Part shown: positions 19,497 to 32,539 of the stretch, in pieces
Numbering within the stretch: the first letter of the stretch is position 1
Layout: each line of letters opens with the position of its first letter
Assembly: GCA_021201815.1 (NCBI GenBank)
Contig: JAJQEC010000144.1
Span: 828 to 64,827 of the forward strand
Reading direction: 5' to 3'
Length of the DNA stretch: 64,000 nucleotides
Source: Candidatus Azobacteroides sp.
GTDB lineage: Bacteria > Bacteroidota > Bacteroidia > Bacteroidales > WRGA01
The notes under the pieces: model-generated
The model's database searches: none
The model's input: the letters and a program-made list of their open reading frames with translations, nothing else
Told to the model about the DNA's origin: nothing
Made by a program: the position numbers and the translations under genes

Positions 19497-20330
19497 ATGA
19501 AAATGTACATAAAAAATACGATAAGAATAAGCCTTGCCTTTCTTTTTCTTGCGGCTATGCTGACTAGCTGTGACTATGAAGAAATAGCTCCGGCGGATTA
19601 TCCGGAAAGCCTGATTTATTTACCGTTGGCTGCTTATGAGGGCGGTATTTATACCATCGATCAGTTTAATGAATCAGGACTGACCACTCCTACGGAAGGA
19701 GGTACATACGCCTATATTCTTGATAAAGAGAAAAACCAGTTTGAAATTCCATTATCGGTTTACCGCTCCGGATTGAATCCGGGAGGAGCGGCTTCTATTA
19801 CTATTTCTGTCAATAATGATACGTTAAGGCAGTTAATAGCGGAAGGAATGGTGACGGACGTAGAACCCCTGCCTTCCGGGAAGTATGAGCTGGTATCTTC
19901 TGTGCAGTTGGGTTCCGGTGAGAGGCTGGCTCCTTTTTCTCTGGTGGTAGACCTGGATTTCCTTTACGGGCAGGCACCTCAGCGATATGCAATGGCTATA
20001 AGCATTGCCAGCCCGGAACAAAAAGAAAATCCGGAATTGAGTACTGTAGTCGTAATCATTGATACAAAAATATTTGTTCCGGCAATTGAATTTGCTACTT
20101 ATGTAGATTCCCAAGATTATAAGAGAATTACTTTTTTCAATACATCCGAATATGTGGTTGCTTATGAATGGGATTTCGGAGATGGAACTACTTCCCGGGA
20201 AGAAAGTCCTGTTCATACTTACAATGCGGATGGAGTGTACGAGGTAACCTTAAAAACTATCGGCTTATATGGGAATGTAGTCACTTCTAACACTACCTTA
20301 ACCATTTCTGAGCCTGTAAAAAAGGATTGA
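19497..20330 (+). CDS. Surface lipoprotein with DUF1735-like and PKD domains
   Basis: Likely a SusE/F-position glycan-binding lipoprotein. Lipobox LTSC with Cys25. Residues about 30-190 look like a DUF1735-type (BT_3987-like) beta domain (YLPLAAYEGGIY, LPSGKYELVSSVQLG). About 195-275 is a PKD domain with the hallmark WDFGDGTTSREESPVHTY. It follows the second SusD by 75 bp in the same direction. An alternative start two codons downstream (ATG at 19503) is possible. Ligand not predictable. Confidence 0.85.
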   Translation: MKMYIKNTIRISLAFLFLAAMLTSCDYEEIAPADYPESLIYLPLAAYEGGIYTIDQFNESGLTTPTEGGTYAYILDKEKNQFEIPLSVYRSGLNPGGAASITISVNNDTLRQLIAEGMVTDVEPLPSGKYELVSSVQLGSGERLAPFSLVVDLDFLYGQAPQRYAMAISIASPEQKENPELSTVVVIIDTKIFVPAIEFATYVDSQDYKRITFFNTSEYVVAYEWDFGDGTTSREESPVHTYNADGVYEVTLKTIGLYGNVVTSNTTLTISEPVKKD

Positions 20331-20339
20331 ACTATTTAA

Positions 20340-20357
20340 TTTATTCTCCCAAATAAA
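20340..20357. repeat. Left copy of 18-bp inverted repeat flanking the receptor-L-like gene
   Basis: TTTATTCTCCCAAATAAA here is the exact reverse complement of 21686-21703. The two copies bracket the single gene 20391-21653. Confidence 0.75.
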
Positions 20358-20390
20358 TTTAGTTATTATAAACAATTTAAAATTAATATC

Positions 20391-21653
20391 ATGAAAAGAG
20401 TTAATTACATTATTGGAATACTCCTCCTGTCAGGAGCATCCTGTGTGAATATATTCGCGCAGCAAAGCTATGTACTGAACGGGCTGGCCGAACTACAGGC
20501 TTTCAACGACGGTGCTACTTCACCAACTGAAAAGGAGGTGGTACAGGATCTGACCATCAGAGGGGAAGACATTACACAAACTGCTTTTAATGCGGTTACA
20601 GACCGGGTAAAAGAAGTGCTGGGCACATTAACCCTGGAAAATCTTACTTATGGGGACGGATTAGAAGGGAGTGAAAGTGTGATGAATTTTTACAGGGGCG
20701 ATGAAGAAACAGGGGAATATGACCTGCCTATTAAAGGAGGACTGGTAATAAGGAACTGCCCTCATTTGAAATGGCCGGATGGTGGATTATTACAATTTGT
20801 GGATGTACCGGGAGATTTTATCCTGGAAAAAACACAATTGCCTACTCCCTGGGGAGAAGGCTGGGAAGGCAATTCTTTTAAAAACCTGAGAACAGTAGGC
20901 GGAGATCTTATTTTAAGAAATTTTGACCGTATTAGTGGTAGTAGTTTCCCCAATCTGGCTTCTGTCGGCGGTACCTTTGAACTCAGTTACCCGCGTAGCC
21001 CTTGGAGCTGGGATATTAATGACTGCCCGATTACAAGAATCGGCGGAGACCTAATTATCAACGGAATGCCGGATCCGGCTTCTCTCCCATGGCCGGATGA
21101 GGTGGAGGAATGGCTGTTTGAAAACCTTCAGGGGTTCAAAAACCTGCGTCATATCGGTGGAAATGTCCGTATTATCAATTGCCCGCGTATGGCCATCTCC
21201 GGTGGCTGGGAAGGCAGATATGACTACTGCTGGATCAGATACCTGATTGATGAAGGATATATCGATTATGCAAATTATGATGTGGTACTGGGATATGAAG
21301 ATGAGCCGGTGGATCTGGCAATCGTAGGTGGTTGTTTTGACGGAGTGACAGAAGAAGATCCTCCTTATCCGCTTCCTGAGAAAAATACAAAGGGAATCCA
21401 TAACGCCGGAGAAGGAAATTCATTGAGTATTTATCCTAATCCGATCGTTGGAAATACAGTAATAGTGCAGATTAACAATCTGATACAAAAAGTAGAAGTA
21501 ATAGACCTGACCGGAAAATGTATTCTTGCTGCAGCAGATGTGAACAGTGTAGAGACCACGCTGGATGTCTCTGCGTTAGGAAAAGGATATTATATTCTCC
21601 GGGTGACTACAGGAAAAGGAAATATAGAAACAGCTAAAATCATAAAGTTGTAA
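20391..21653 (+). CDS. Secreted receptor-L/leucine-rich-like protein with T9SS sorting domain
   Basis: Signal peptide about 1-24 (ends IFAQ). The body (about 90-300) shows repeated segments of the type GGDLILRN-x-F-P-NLASVGGTF, a pattern like receptor-L/leucine-rich beta-helix domains, which usually mediate binding. Residues ~345-420 (SIYPNPIVGN ... KGYYILRVTTG ... AKIIKL) form a clear T9SS type A sorting domain, so the protein is exported to the surface. It follows the PKD lipoprotein by 60 bp and could be the last gene of the SusCD operon; hairpin 21734-21771 follows. Confidence 0.8.
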   Translation: MKRVNYIIGILLLSGASCVNIFAQQSYVLNGLAELQAFNDGATSPTEKEVVQDLTIRGEDITQTAFNAVTDRVKEVLGTLTLENLTYGDGLEGSESVMNFYRGDEETGEYDLPIKGGLVIRNCPHLKWPDGGLLQFVDVPGDFILEKTQLPTPWGEGWEGNSFKNLRTVGGDLILRNFDRISGSSFPNLASVGGTFELSYPRSPWSWDINDCPITRIGGDLIINGMPDPASLPWPDEVEEWLFENLQGFKNLRHIGGNVRIINCPRMAISGGWEGRYDYCWIRYLIDEGYIDYANYDVVLGYEDEPVDLAIVGGCFDGVTEEDPPYPLPEKNTKGIHNAGEGNSLSIYPNPIVGNTVIVQINNLIQKVEVIDLTGKCILAAADVNSVETTLDVSALGKGYYILRVTTGKGNIETAKIIKL

Positions 21654-21685
21654 GTTAAACGGATTTATTTGTGTTACTTTTTAAT

Positions 21686-21703
21686 TTTATTTGGGAGAAT
21701 AAA
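21686..21703. repeat. Right copy of 18-bp inverted repeat
   Basis: TTTATTTGGGAGAATAAA is the perfect inverse of 20340-20357, 1.3 kb upstream. It lies just after the stop of the receptor-L-like gene. Confidence 0.75.
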
Positions 21704-21733
21704 ATAAAAAAGTGTTCAGGTAAATCAGCAGGC

Positions 21734-21771
21734 AAAATTCATCTGTATTCTTTGTAATGCAGATGAATTTT
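21734..21771 (+). terminator. Terminator-like hairpin
   Basis: A 12-bp perfect stem (AAAATTCATCTG at 21734-21745, CAGATGAATTTT at 21760-21771) with a 14-nt loop ends in T residues. It probably ends the SusCD operon. Confidence 0.7.
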
Positions 21772-21906
21772 AAATCTTGCTTACAAAGGTCCGTTATTGT
21801 TCTCTTCTATCTGAAAAGATGAATCTATTAAAAAAGGAGAAGGTTTTCCTGTAAAAAACCAAGAATGATTACATGTTTCTTTGAAACACGAAAAACACAC
21901 ATAAGA

Positions 21907-23565
21907 ATGAAACTATTAAGACACTATATAACCCATATTTTTATTTTATTTCTTGCCGTTGCTTCCGGACTTTCCGCCCAGAACGAAAAGGAGACCGTGA
22001 CGGCAGTCCCCGCAAATGATTTCTTAAAAACCATCGGAGTAAATACTTCTATTAATCACCGTGGTGAATACATTAATAAAACACTGGAAGTAATCCAATA
22101 TATCGGTGCCCGTTACATACGTGCAGGAGGTCCGGATGCCAATACCCGGCTGGTACATTACCGGTGGCTGTACGAACTGGCAGATGTACGTTTCAGTTGT
22201 ATTCTCAATACCGATGGGGATATTCAGGCAACTCTTGACGGGGCAAAAGAAATCCTGACGCTCGGTGAGGATGCGTTAGTCGGACTGGAAGGATGTAATG
22301 AGCCGAATAACTGGGGAATAATGTATCAGGGAGAAATTGGTGGCGGAAGCTATAACGGAAGTGCAGGAAACCATTCCTGGAAACCTCTTGCCCGTTATCA
22401 CCGGGATTTCTATAAAGCCGTAAAAGAAGATCCGGTGTTAAAGAACTATCCGGTTTGGACTGCTTCGGATGTAGGTGCTGCATGGGAAAATGTAGGCATG
22501 CATTTTCTGACAATTCCCGAAGGGGCGGAAGGGGTAGACCCTGAATTCCCTGCGGGTACGACATACGCGGATGTTGCCTGTATACATAATTATTTTGCAG
22601 GAATTACTCCCCGGACAAATAACCAGACCTGGCTGGCAGCAAGCCCGACCGGAACATGGGGAAATACATTGAAATCAAACTTCGGGGAAACATGGAATAA
22701 AAAGTACAAAGGATATTCCGATGAAGAACTGGAAACGTTGCGGCGAGTTACAACCGAAACAGGAACTACCATTGACAATTATAATGTCACAGAAGAATAT
22801 CAGGCACTTACTTATTTGTCCTGTTACCTGGCTCAGTTTGTAAGAGGCTTCGAATATACAGCCATGTATATTTTAAGAGACCGTTCGGACGAAGGCGGAA
22901 ACCAGACATTCGGTTTTTATAAAACAGATTATACACCAAGGCGTTCTGCACATTATCTGCATAATATGACTACTATTCTGAAAGATAGAGTTTCCATTGA
23001 AAATCCGGGAACGCTTACTTATTCTCTTTCAAACCGGCCCGAAACCCTTCATGAGTTATTGTTACAGAAAAATGACGGAACCATGATGCTGGTCATCTGG
23101 GGAGAGAAGTTCGCCCGGAATGCCGTAGCGGATGAGGTAACAGTAGAATTTGATCAGGCTTTCGAGAAAATAAATGTGTATAATCCGGCACAGTATACGG
23201 ATGCTGACCCCGAAATCGGTACCCGCCCTGTTGCAACGTATGAAAATGTAAGTTCTATTGACCTGGCAGTATTGAATCATCCTTTTATCATAGAAATTGA
23301 TCCGAAACCAACCGGGCTGAACGATGTGAAAGAATCACAGGCTATCGTATTCCCGACCTTGGTGGAAGATATGCTATATGTTCGTGGACAGGATGAAATT
23401 TCAAAGGTTGAGGTAGTAGACCTGACAGGAAAAACCGCTTATACCTCCGGTGAAAATACAAATGTGCTGGAAATTGATTTGTCCGGCTTACCCGGTGGGT
23501 CTTATCTCCTGAAACTGACAATGGCGAACCGGAAAACGGAAGTCCATAAAATAATTAAGCTGTAA
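21907..23565 (+). CDS. Secreted clan-A-like glycosidase (paralogue 1) with T9SS sorting domain
   Basis: Start chosen at ATG 21907 (552 aa), where a proper signal peptide begins (residues 1-25, ends LSAQ); an upstream in-frame ATG at 21865 adds only a polar leader. The catalytic part (about 30-460) looks like a TIM barrel of glycoside hydrolase clan A: GLEGCNEPNNWG puts Glu132 in the N-E-P context of an acid/base residue, and VTTETGTT puts Glu284 where the nucleophile would be. The exact GH family is not recognised (GH5/GH39-like). Residues ~480-552 form a T9SS sorting domain (SYLLKLTM...VHKIIKL). Paralogues lie at 26755 and 39141. Substrate unknown. Confidence 0.75.
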   Translation: MKLLRHYITHIFILFLAVASGLSAQNEKETVTAVPANDFLKTIGVNTSINHRGEYINKTLEVIQYIGARYIRAGGPDANTRLVHYRWLYELADVRFSCILNTDGDIQATLDGAKEILTLGEDALVGLEGCNEPNNWGIMYQGEIGGGSYNGSAGNHSWKPLARYHRDFYKAVKEDPVLKNYPVWTASDVGAAWENVGMHFLTIPEGAEGVDPEFPAGTTYADVACIHNYFAGITPRTNNQTWLAASPTGTWGNTLKSNFGETWNKKYKGYSDEELETLRRVTTETGTTIDNYNVTEEYQALTYLSCYLAQFVRGFEYTAMYILRDRSDEGGNQTFGFYKTDYTPRRSAHYLHNMTTILKDRVSIENPGTLTYSLSNRPETLHELLLQKNDGTMMLVIWGEKFARNAVADEVTVEFDQAFEKINVYNPAQYTDADPEIGTRPVATYENVSSIDLAVLNHPFIIEIDPKPTGLNDVKESQAIVFPTLVEDMLYVRGQDEISKVEVVDLTGKTAYTSGENTNVLEIDLSGLPGGSYLLKLTMANRKTEVHKIIKL

Positions 23566-23628
23566 CTTTCTTTACAAGAGCAGAAGAAAGATAATTCTGC
23601 TTAGGAAAGTCGTTCCTGCTAAAGCCTG

Positions 23629-23670
23629 TTTTTATCTGCCTTTCTTCTCAGTAAGAAAGGCAGATAAAAA
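23629..23670 (+). terminator. Strong Rho-independent-type hairpin
   Basis: A perfect 17-bp stem (TTTTTATCTGCCTTTCT at 23629-23645, complement at 23654-23670) with an 8-nt loop. Its A- and T-rich ends allow termination in both directions. Confidence 0.8.
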
Positions 23671-23729
23671 TAACTATCCGGTTAGTTTATTATAGAAATA
23701 ACCAATCAATTAACCTTTAAGAAAGCACC

Positions 23730-25151
23730 ATGAGAAAAATTTACTTTATTTTATTCAGCCTGATTCTGGGAAGCGGTTTGTTTGCTGCCATTCCCGAAGC
23801 CGGACAACAATATTATATTAAAAATACGGAAGCCGGTTTATATCTGAAAGCGACAGATGCCGGTATCACAGTTGATTATTTACTGGCAGGAAGCGAAGAA
23901 TTTCAGTTTGAATTTACTGCTTCCGGAGAAGAAGGTTATTATATATTATCTACCCATAATGGAAGTCGTTATTTTGTCCGGGACCAGAATGATAACTGGA
24001 TATGTTATATTTCGGACCAGATCGGAGAAGGGGAATCTTCTTTGATTAAACTAACGGAAGCAGAAAATAATACGTTTATAATTTCCTTCAAACAAAATGA
24101 GCCTCAGGGGCTGGGACTTGACAGCAGAGAACCGGGTAGTACGGTATATACCGATAAACAGGACGGAAATGCTCCCTGGTGGATTCTGGAAGAAGTGCCG
24201 GATGTAATTGAACTGAAAGTTCTTTCGTTCACTCCGGAAGATCAGGCTGTAGAAGTTTCACACACGGATGCGCTGAAAATTGCTTTTAATAATCTCATTA
24301 CATTAGGAAACGGAGCATTAGTAACCATACAGGATGCTGATAATAACTCGGTCGGTGGTATTGTTTGTGAAATTTTAGAAACCGGAAATGTGCTGTCTAT
24401 TGCTCACGACCAGTTCGATGCAGAAACTACTTATACGGTAACGGTTCCGGTAGGAACAATAAAGGAATACCAGGAAGAAATTAAATGGTCATTTACCACA
24501 GACCAGATGGCGGTAACTCCCGAACCCGGAAAAGTCTATAAAATAAAACTGGAAGATACGGACACGTACTTTACGGTTCATGAAGGAGATCCTGAAAGTG
24601 ATCATTTATGGCGGAATAATACGGATAATGGACAGGACAATCAGAAATTCGTATTTGAATGGAAGGAAGGAACGACGGATAAATATGCGCTGCGTGTTCT
24701 TTCCGGAGGATACCTGGGTTATAACGAAGGAGGCGCTCCTACTACCACAACCCAGCCGGCATATTATTTCTCCTATGAGATTCTGGGTGGATATATTCTT
24801 CTCATTACCTGGAATGAAATTGATGAAATGCTTGGATATGTCGGACCTTACGGAAAAGGAGAAGATAACTGGATTCACGGAAACAAACCATTGGGAGATA
24901 GTTTCCAACGATGGAAATTGATAGATACCGGAATTGTTACGGATCTTCCTCGTCCCCAAGAAAGCGGAAATATAACTCTTTCGGTTTCCGGAAAAGAGGT
25001 TTGCCTGCAGGGAGTAGAGGAAGAAACAATTGAAATCCATACCATAGAAGGAAAATTTGTAACCCGTACACAAAACACGTGTTTCACTCTTCCACAGGGA
25101 TTTTATATTCTGAAAGCAGGACCGGAGACATTTAAAGCGATAATAAAATAA
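23730..25151 (+). CDS. Secreted lectin/Ig-like protein with sorting domain
   Basis: Signal peptide about 1-19 (ends GLFAA). Residues ~22-155 and ~265-395 look like beta-trefoil/ricin-like binding segments (YYIKNTEAGLYLKA and VYKIKLEDTDTYFTV start each half). In between, about 160-258, lies an SbsA/Big_5-type Ig-like domain (FTPEDQAVEVSHTDALKIAF ... IKWSFTTD). The last ~65 residues (LPQGFYILKAGPETFKAIIK) resemble a T9SS sorting domain. No catalytic motif is recognised; a carbohydrate-binding surface role is likely. The same Ig-like and tail combination recurs at 62270. Confidence 0.75.
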   Translation: MRKIYFILFSLILGSGLFAAIPEAGQQYYIKNTEAGLYLKATDAGITVDYLLAGSEEFQFEFTASGEEGYYILSTHNGSRYFVRDQNDNWICYISDQIGEGESSLIKLTEAENNTFIISFKQNEPQGLGLDSREPGSTVYTDKQDGNAPWWILEEVPDVIELKVLSFTPEDQAVEVSHTDALKIAFNNLITLGNGALVTIQDADNNSVGGIVCEILETGNVLSIAHDQFDAETTYTVTVPVGTIKEYQEEIKWSFTTDQMAVTPEPGKVYKIKLEDTDTYFTVHEGDPESDHLWRNNTDNGQDNQKFVFEWKEGTTDKYALRVLSGGYLGYNEGGAPTTTTQPAYYFSYEILGGYILLITWNEIDEMLGYVGPYGKGEDNWIHGNKPLGDSFQRWKLIDTGIVTDLPRPQESGNITLSVSGKEVCLQGVEEETIEIHTIEGKFVTRTQNTCFTLPQGFYILKAGPETFKAIIK

Positions 25152-25268
25152 GTGAATAATCAGTTGAACAATTAGCGGATGCTTTTACTGGCGGTAATCT
25201 GTTCCGGAAAGCCGTCAGTATTTTATTTCATACCTGCATTTGTTCCTTTAAACAAAAACAAAATAAAA

Positions 25269-26558
25269 ATGAATTTAAATAAGAGTAGTATTATTTCTCT
25301 GGTAATCGGAATTTTATTCCCTTTTTTTCAATTGAGTGCAGAGGAATTTCCATTCAGTTTTTCCCAGATTATTCAAAAGATAAAAGTAAACGGGAATGAA
25401 ATAGCCGATATTGGAACAATGAAGAAAATGTTTGATCAGGAGGAAGCTACAAGTTATGAATTTTCAGAGTTAACAGATGGGAAGGTGTCTATCGAAGTAG
25501 AATTAGAGTATCCCATTATCCTTACTGTATATGCATTGGCTGCTCCCGGATTGGAGCAGGAAGATTTCGAATCATGGAAAGTCGAATATTCGTTGGACGG
25601 AATATCGGACTGGAAAGAAATCGAACAAGCGAAAAGCCTATGGGATGCGACTGTCTCTACCTATGGATCTCTCGTTGCATTCCGTACGGATGCGAGCGGA
25701 GATGCTAATTTTGATGAAGGAGAAAAAAGAGCTACGAAGTTTTACCGTTTAACGGCCACGGGAACAGAAAGCGTCTTTATCAGTGAGTGGCAGTTACATG
25801 GTGTACCTTTTGTCATAGACAGGTACAACGCTTTTCTCCCGGATATTATCTCGGCAGATGATGACCGGTTTTTGTCCGGGGAAGACAAAGCCTGGGGACT
25901 TGAAAATATATACGACGGTCAATTAGGAACGAAGCTGGAAGCAGACTGGACACAACCGGATAACGATAAGTTGACTATTGAATACACGGTAGGAAACGGG
26001 GGGACAGAAAAAGCTGCATCTTTTCTTTTAACCACCTGGTGGGATAAAAGGGGAAGACATCCGCAGGGACTGACCCTTTCGGGATATAATGGAACAGAAT
26101 ATGTGGAATTATATACCGTTGATTCCGGAGTAACGGGAAGTGCCCAACGGACTCTTTTTCCCAGCGTGGATGGCAATACGGCTACTACCCTGGTATTCGA
26201 TATTCCGGAAGCATTACAGGACGAATATTTTAAATATAAGTTAGAAATAAGAAGTGGCTGGGAACAACTGGAATTTATGCAATGGAAATTATATCCTACT
26301 GCTGCTCCTGTTTATCCGGACCCGGAAGGTCCCGGTACCGGCATGGAAAATATTCAGGAGGAAACTTTCCGGGTATATGGAGAAAAAGGAAACATAACCG
26401 TTGTTGCGGATCAGGCCGCTTCGTTTTCCATCTATAATACCCTGGGAGAAAAGATGGTTGCCGGAAATATAAATACGGGAACTTCTGTCATACCGGTTTC
26501 TCCGGGAATATACATTGTTTTATTGAATAATACCTGTACGAAAGTAATGGTAAAGTAA
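25269..26558 (+). CDS. Secreted discoidin-like protein with sorting domain
   Basis: Start set at ATG 25269 (429 aa), which begins a normal signal peptide (SIISLVIGILFPFFQLSAE); the longer frame from 25179 has no such signal. About residues 40-180 and 195-350 resemble F5/8 type C (discoidin) folds (SWKVEYSLDGISDWKEIEQA). The C-terminus (SPGIYIVLLNNTCTKVMVK) resembles a T9SS sorting domain. Probably a carbohydrate-binding surface protein; function otherwise unknown. The 117-bp gap to the gene before it contains no terminator. Confidence 0.65.
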   Translation: MNLNKSSIISLVIGILFPFFQLSAEEFPFSFSQIIQKIKVNGNEIADIGTMKKMFDQEEATSYEFSELTDGKVSIEVELEYPIILTVYALAAPGLEQEDFESWKVEYSLDGISDWKEIEQAKSLWDATVSTYGSLVAFRTDASGDANFDEGEKRATKFYRLTATGTESVFISEWQLHGVPFVIDRYNAFLPDIISADDDRFLSGEDKAWGLENIYDGQLGTKLEADWTQPDNDKLTIEYTVGNGGTEKAASFLLTTWWDKRGRHPQGLTLSGYNGTEYVELYTVDSGVTGSAQRTLFPSVDGNTATTLVFDIPEALQDEYFKYKLEIRSGWEQLEFMQWKLYPTAAPVYPDPEGPGTGMENIQEETFRVYGEKGNITVVADQAASFSIYNTLGEKMVAGNINTGTSVIPVSPGIYIVLLNNTCTKVMVK

Positions 26559-26566
26559 ATACATAA

Positions 26567-26652
26567 AAAATCATCCGCTTACCGGTGAAAAACACAACAC
26601 TTATTCCCCGATATCTATCAATACTATATGCCAGGCAAAAGCGGATGATTTT
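26567..26652 (+). terminator. Long-loop hairpin after the discoidin-like gene
   Basis: A 14-bp perfect stem (AAAATCATCCGCTT at 26567-26580 with AAGCGGATGATTTT at 26639-26652) encloses 58 nt. It is placed like the other intergenic hairpins of this cluster. Confidence 0.55.
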
Positions 26653-26754
26653 AATTTGAAAAACATATCCTGAATGGCTGATGATATTCGTTTTTGCCGG
26701 ATGTAGTTTCTCTTATATCTTCAGGATAAGAAACAGCAAAAAACCTTTTATCTT

Positions 26755-28395
26755 ATGAAAAGAATAAAGATCCTGTTTTTTTCTATATTATTTTCCGGGT
26801 GCTGCTTTTTCTTACAGGCACAGGAAATGGAGACTTTTACCGCTGTCAGTGCCAATGAGTTTCTGAACAGTATCGGTGCAAATAGTGCGATTTACCGGAG
26901 AGGAGAACATGTCGATACGACTATTGCTTCCTGCAGGTATCTTGGGATGCGGTGGATCCGTACCGATGAAAGCGGTTTGGGAAATAACGGGGAAGTCCTT
27001 CCTGAAATTAAAAAGTTATATGAAGAAGCAGGTGTAAAAGTAAGTGTGAGTTTGGGAAGCGGTGGGACTAATATCGATGCGGTAGTAAAAGGGGCGAAAA
27101 AAATAGCTGAATATGGAGGGCTGATTGCCATTGAAGGATGTAACGAACCGAATAACTGGGGAGTGACCTATCAGGGAGAATTCGGAGGCCGGGATCAGTC
27201 GTGGGCGCCTGTCGCGAGATTGCATCGGGATCTTTACCGTGCCGTAAGAGAAGCGAATGAATTAAAGGATTATCCGGTGTGGGCTACCACAGAAACCGGA
27301 GCACAGACCGACAATGCCGGAATGCAGTACCTGACAGTTCCGGAAGATGATAGCGCTGTCTTGCAAGAGTTCCGGGGAGTTACTTTTGCCGATTATGCCA
27401 ATTGCCATAATTATTTTACCCATCCTTCCTGGGCCCCTCTTCAGAATAATCAGACCTGGTTAGCAGCGGACCCTACCAGTAAAGCGAAAGGGGATCATTT
27501 ATACGGCAACTACGGAGTTACATGGGCAAAAAAATACAACGGATATACCGAAGAAGAACTTTTAACTATTCCCAAAGTAACCACAGAAACCGGAGTGACC
27601 CTGGATGAAACAGTAACCGAAGAAATGCAGGCCCTTATGTATTTATCTTTATACCTGGCCCAGTATAAACAGGGATGGAAATATACAGCCATGTATCTCA
27701 TGAGGGACCGTACGGATGAAGGAGGAAATCAGACGTTCGGATTTTATCGTCCGGAATGGGACAACAATTCACAACGCTATCGTTCGGTTCCCCGCCTTTC
27801 GGCCCATTATATGCATAACTTTACCTCCATTCTGGAAGACCGGCAGGATGTTGCTTCCCCGGCACAGGTAACGTATGCCATCAGTCCTTCCCGGCCGGAA
27901 ACCGTGCACGAATTATTATTACAAAAATCAGACGGAAAGCTTTATCTTATTATCTGGAGTGAAAAATACCGGGGTGGATCGGACGAAATAGAACTTGTCT
28001 TTGATAGACCTTTAAATGAAGTCCTCATATATAACCCGACATTGGGGAAAGAGGTAATTGAAACGAAAAGAAATATTTCTTCTTTACCATTAACCATGAC
28101 CAATCATCCTTTTATTCTGGTTTTTGATCCTCCGACCACAGGATACAAAGAACTTAATCATAATGAATACTCCATATATCCCCGCATGGTGGCAGATATT
28201 CTTCATATATCCGGACCGGAGAAACTCCGGTCGGTAGAAGTTTCCTACCTAAGCGGTCATTCGGCAATGAAAATAGAGGAAGTAAATTCTCCGGAGTTGG
28301 CTTTGAATATCCATTCTTTATCCAAGGGGAATTATATACTGACATTAGTTTCCGAAAATAATAAGACAGAAAATCATAAAATACAGAAACTTTAG
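26755..28395 (+). CDS. Secreted clan-A-like glycosidase (paralogue 2) with T9SS sorting domain
   Basis: Same family as 21907 and 39141. Signal peptide about 1-22 (ends LQAQ). AIEGCNEPNNWG places Glu131 as the candidate acid/base, and KVTTETGVT places Glu278 as the candidate nucleophile. Other conserved blocks are the Y-Q-G-E segment, CHNYF/TWLA and YTAMYLMRDRTDEGGNQTFG. Residues ~470-546 form a sorting domain ending NHKIQKL. Length 546 aa. Flanked by hairpins on both sides, so it may be its own transcript. Substrate unknown. Confidence 0.75.
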   Translation: MKRIKILFFSILFSGCCFFLQAQEMETFTAVSANEFLNSIGANSAIYRRGEHVDTTIASCRYLGMRWIRTDESGLGNNGEVLPEIKKLYEEAGVKVSVSLGSGGTNIDAVVKGAKKIAEYGGLIAIEGCNEPNNWGVTYQGEFGGRDQSWAPVARLHRDLYRAVREANELKDYPVWATTETGAQTDNAGMQYLTVPEDDSAVLQEFRGVTFADYANCHNYFTHPSWAPLQNNQTWLAADPTSKAKGDHLYGNYGVTWAKKYNGYTEEELLTIPKVTTETGVTLDETVTEEMQALMYLSLYLAQYKQGWKYTAMYLMRDRTDEGGNQTFGFYRPEWDNNSQRYRSVPRLSAHYMHNFTSILEDRQDVASPAQVTYAISPSRPETVHELLLQKSDGKLYLIIWSEKYRGGSDEIELVFDRPLNEVLIYNPTLGKEVIETKRNISSLPLTMTNHPFILVFDPPTTGYKELNHNEYSIYPRMVADILHISGPEKLRSVEVSYLSGHSAMKIEEVNSPELALNIHSLSKGNYILTLVSENNKTENHKIQKL

Positions 28396-32478
<4,083 letters not shown>

Positions 32479-32539
32479 TAAAAAGGTAAATGCATGTGGA
32501 AAATCGAATTGACTAACACAATCAATAAATAAAAACACC

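Noticed and set aside
21865-21906. Upstream in-frame starts for several secreted genes (21865, 25179, 28882, 36498 TTG, 45018, 57592)
   Set aside because: Each adds residues in front of a signal peptide or lipobox; the downstream ATG gives a standard export signal.
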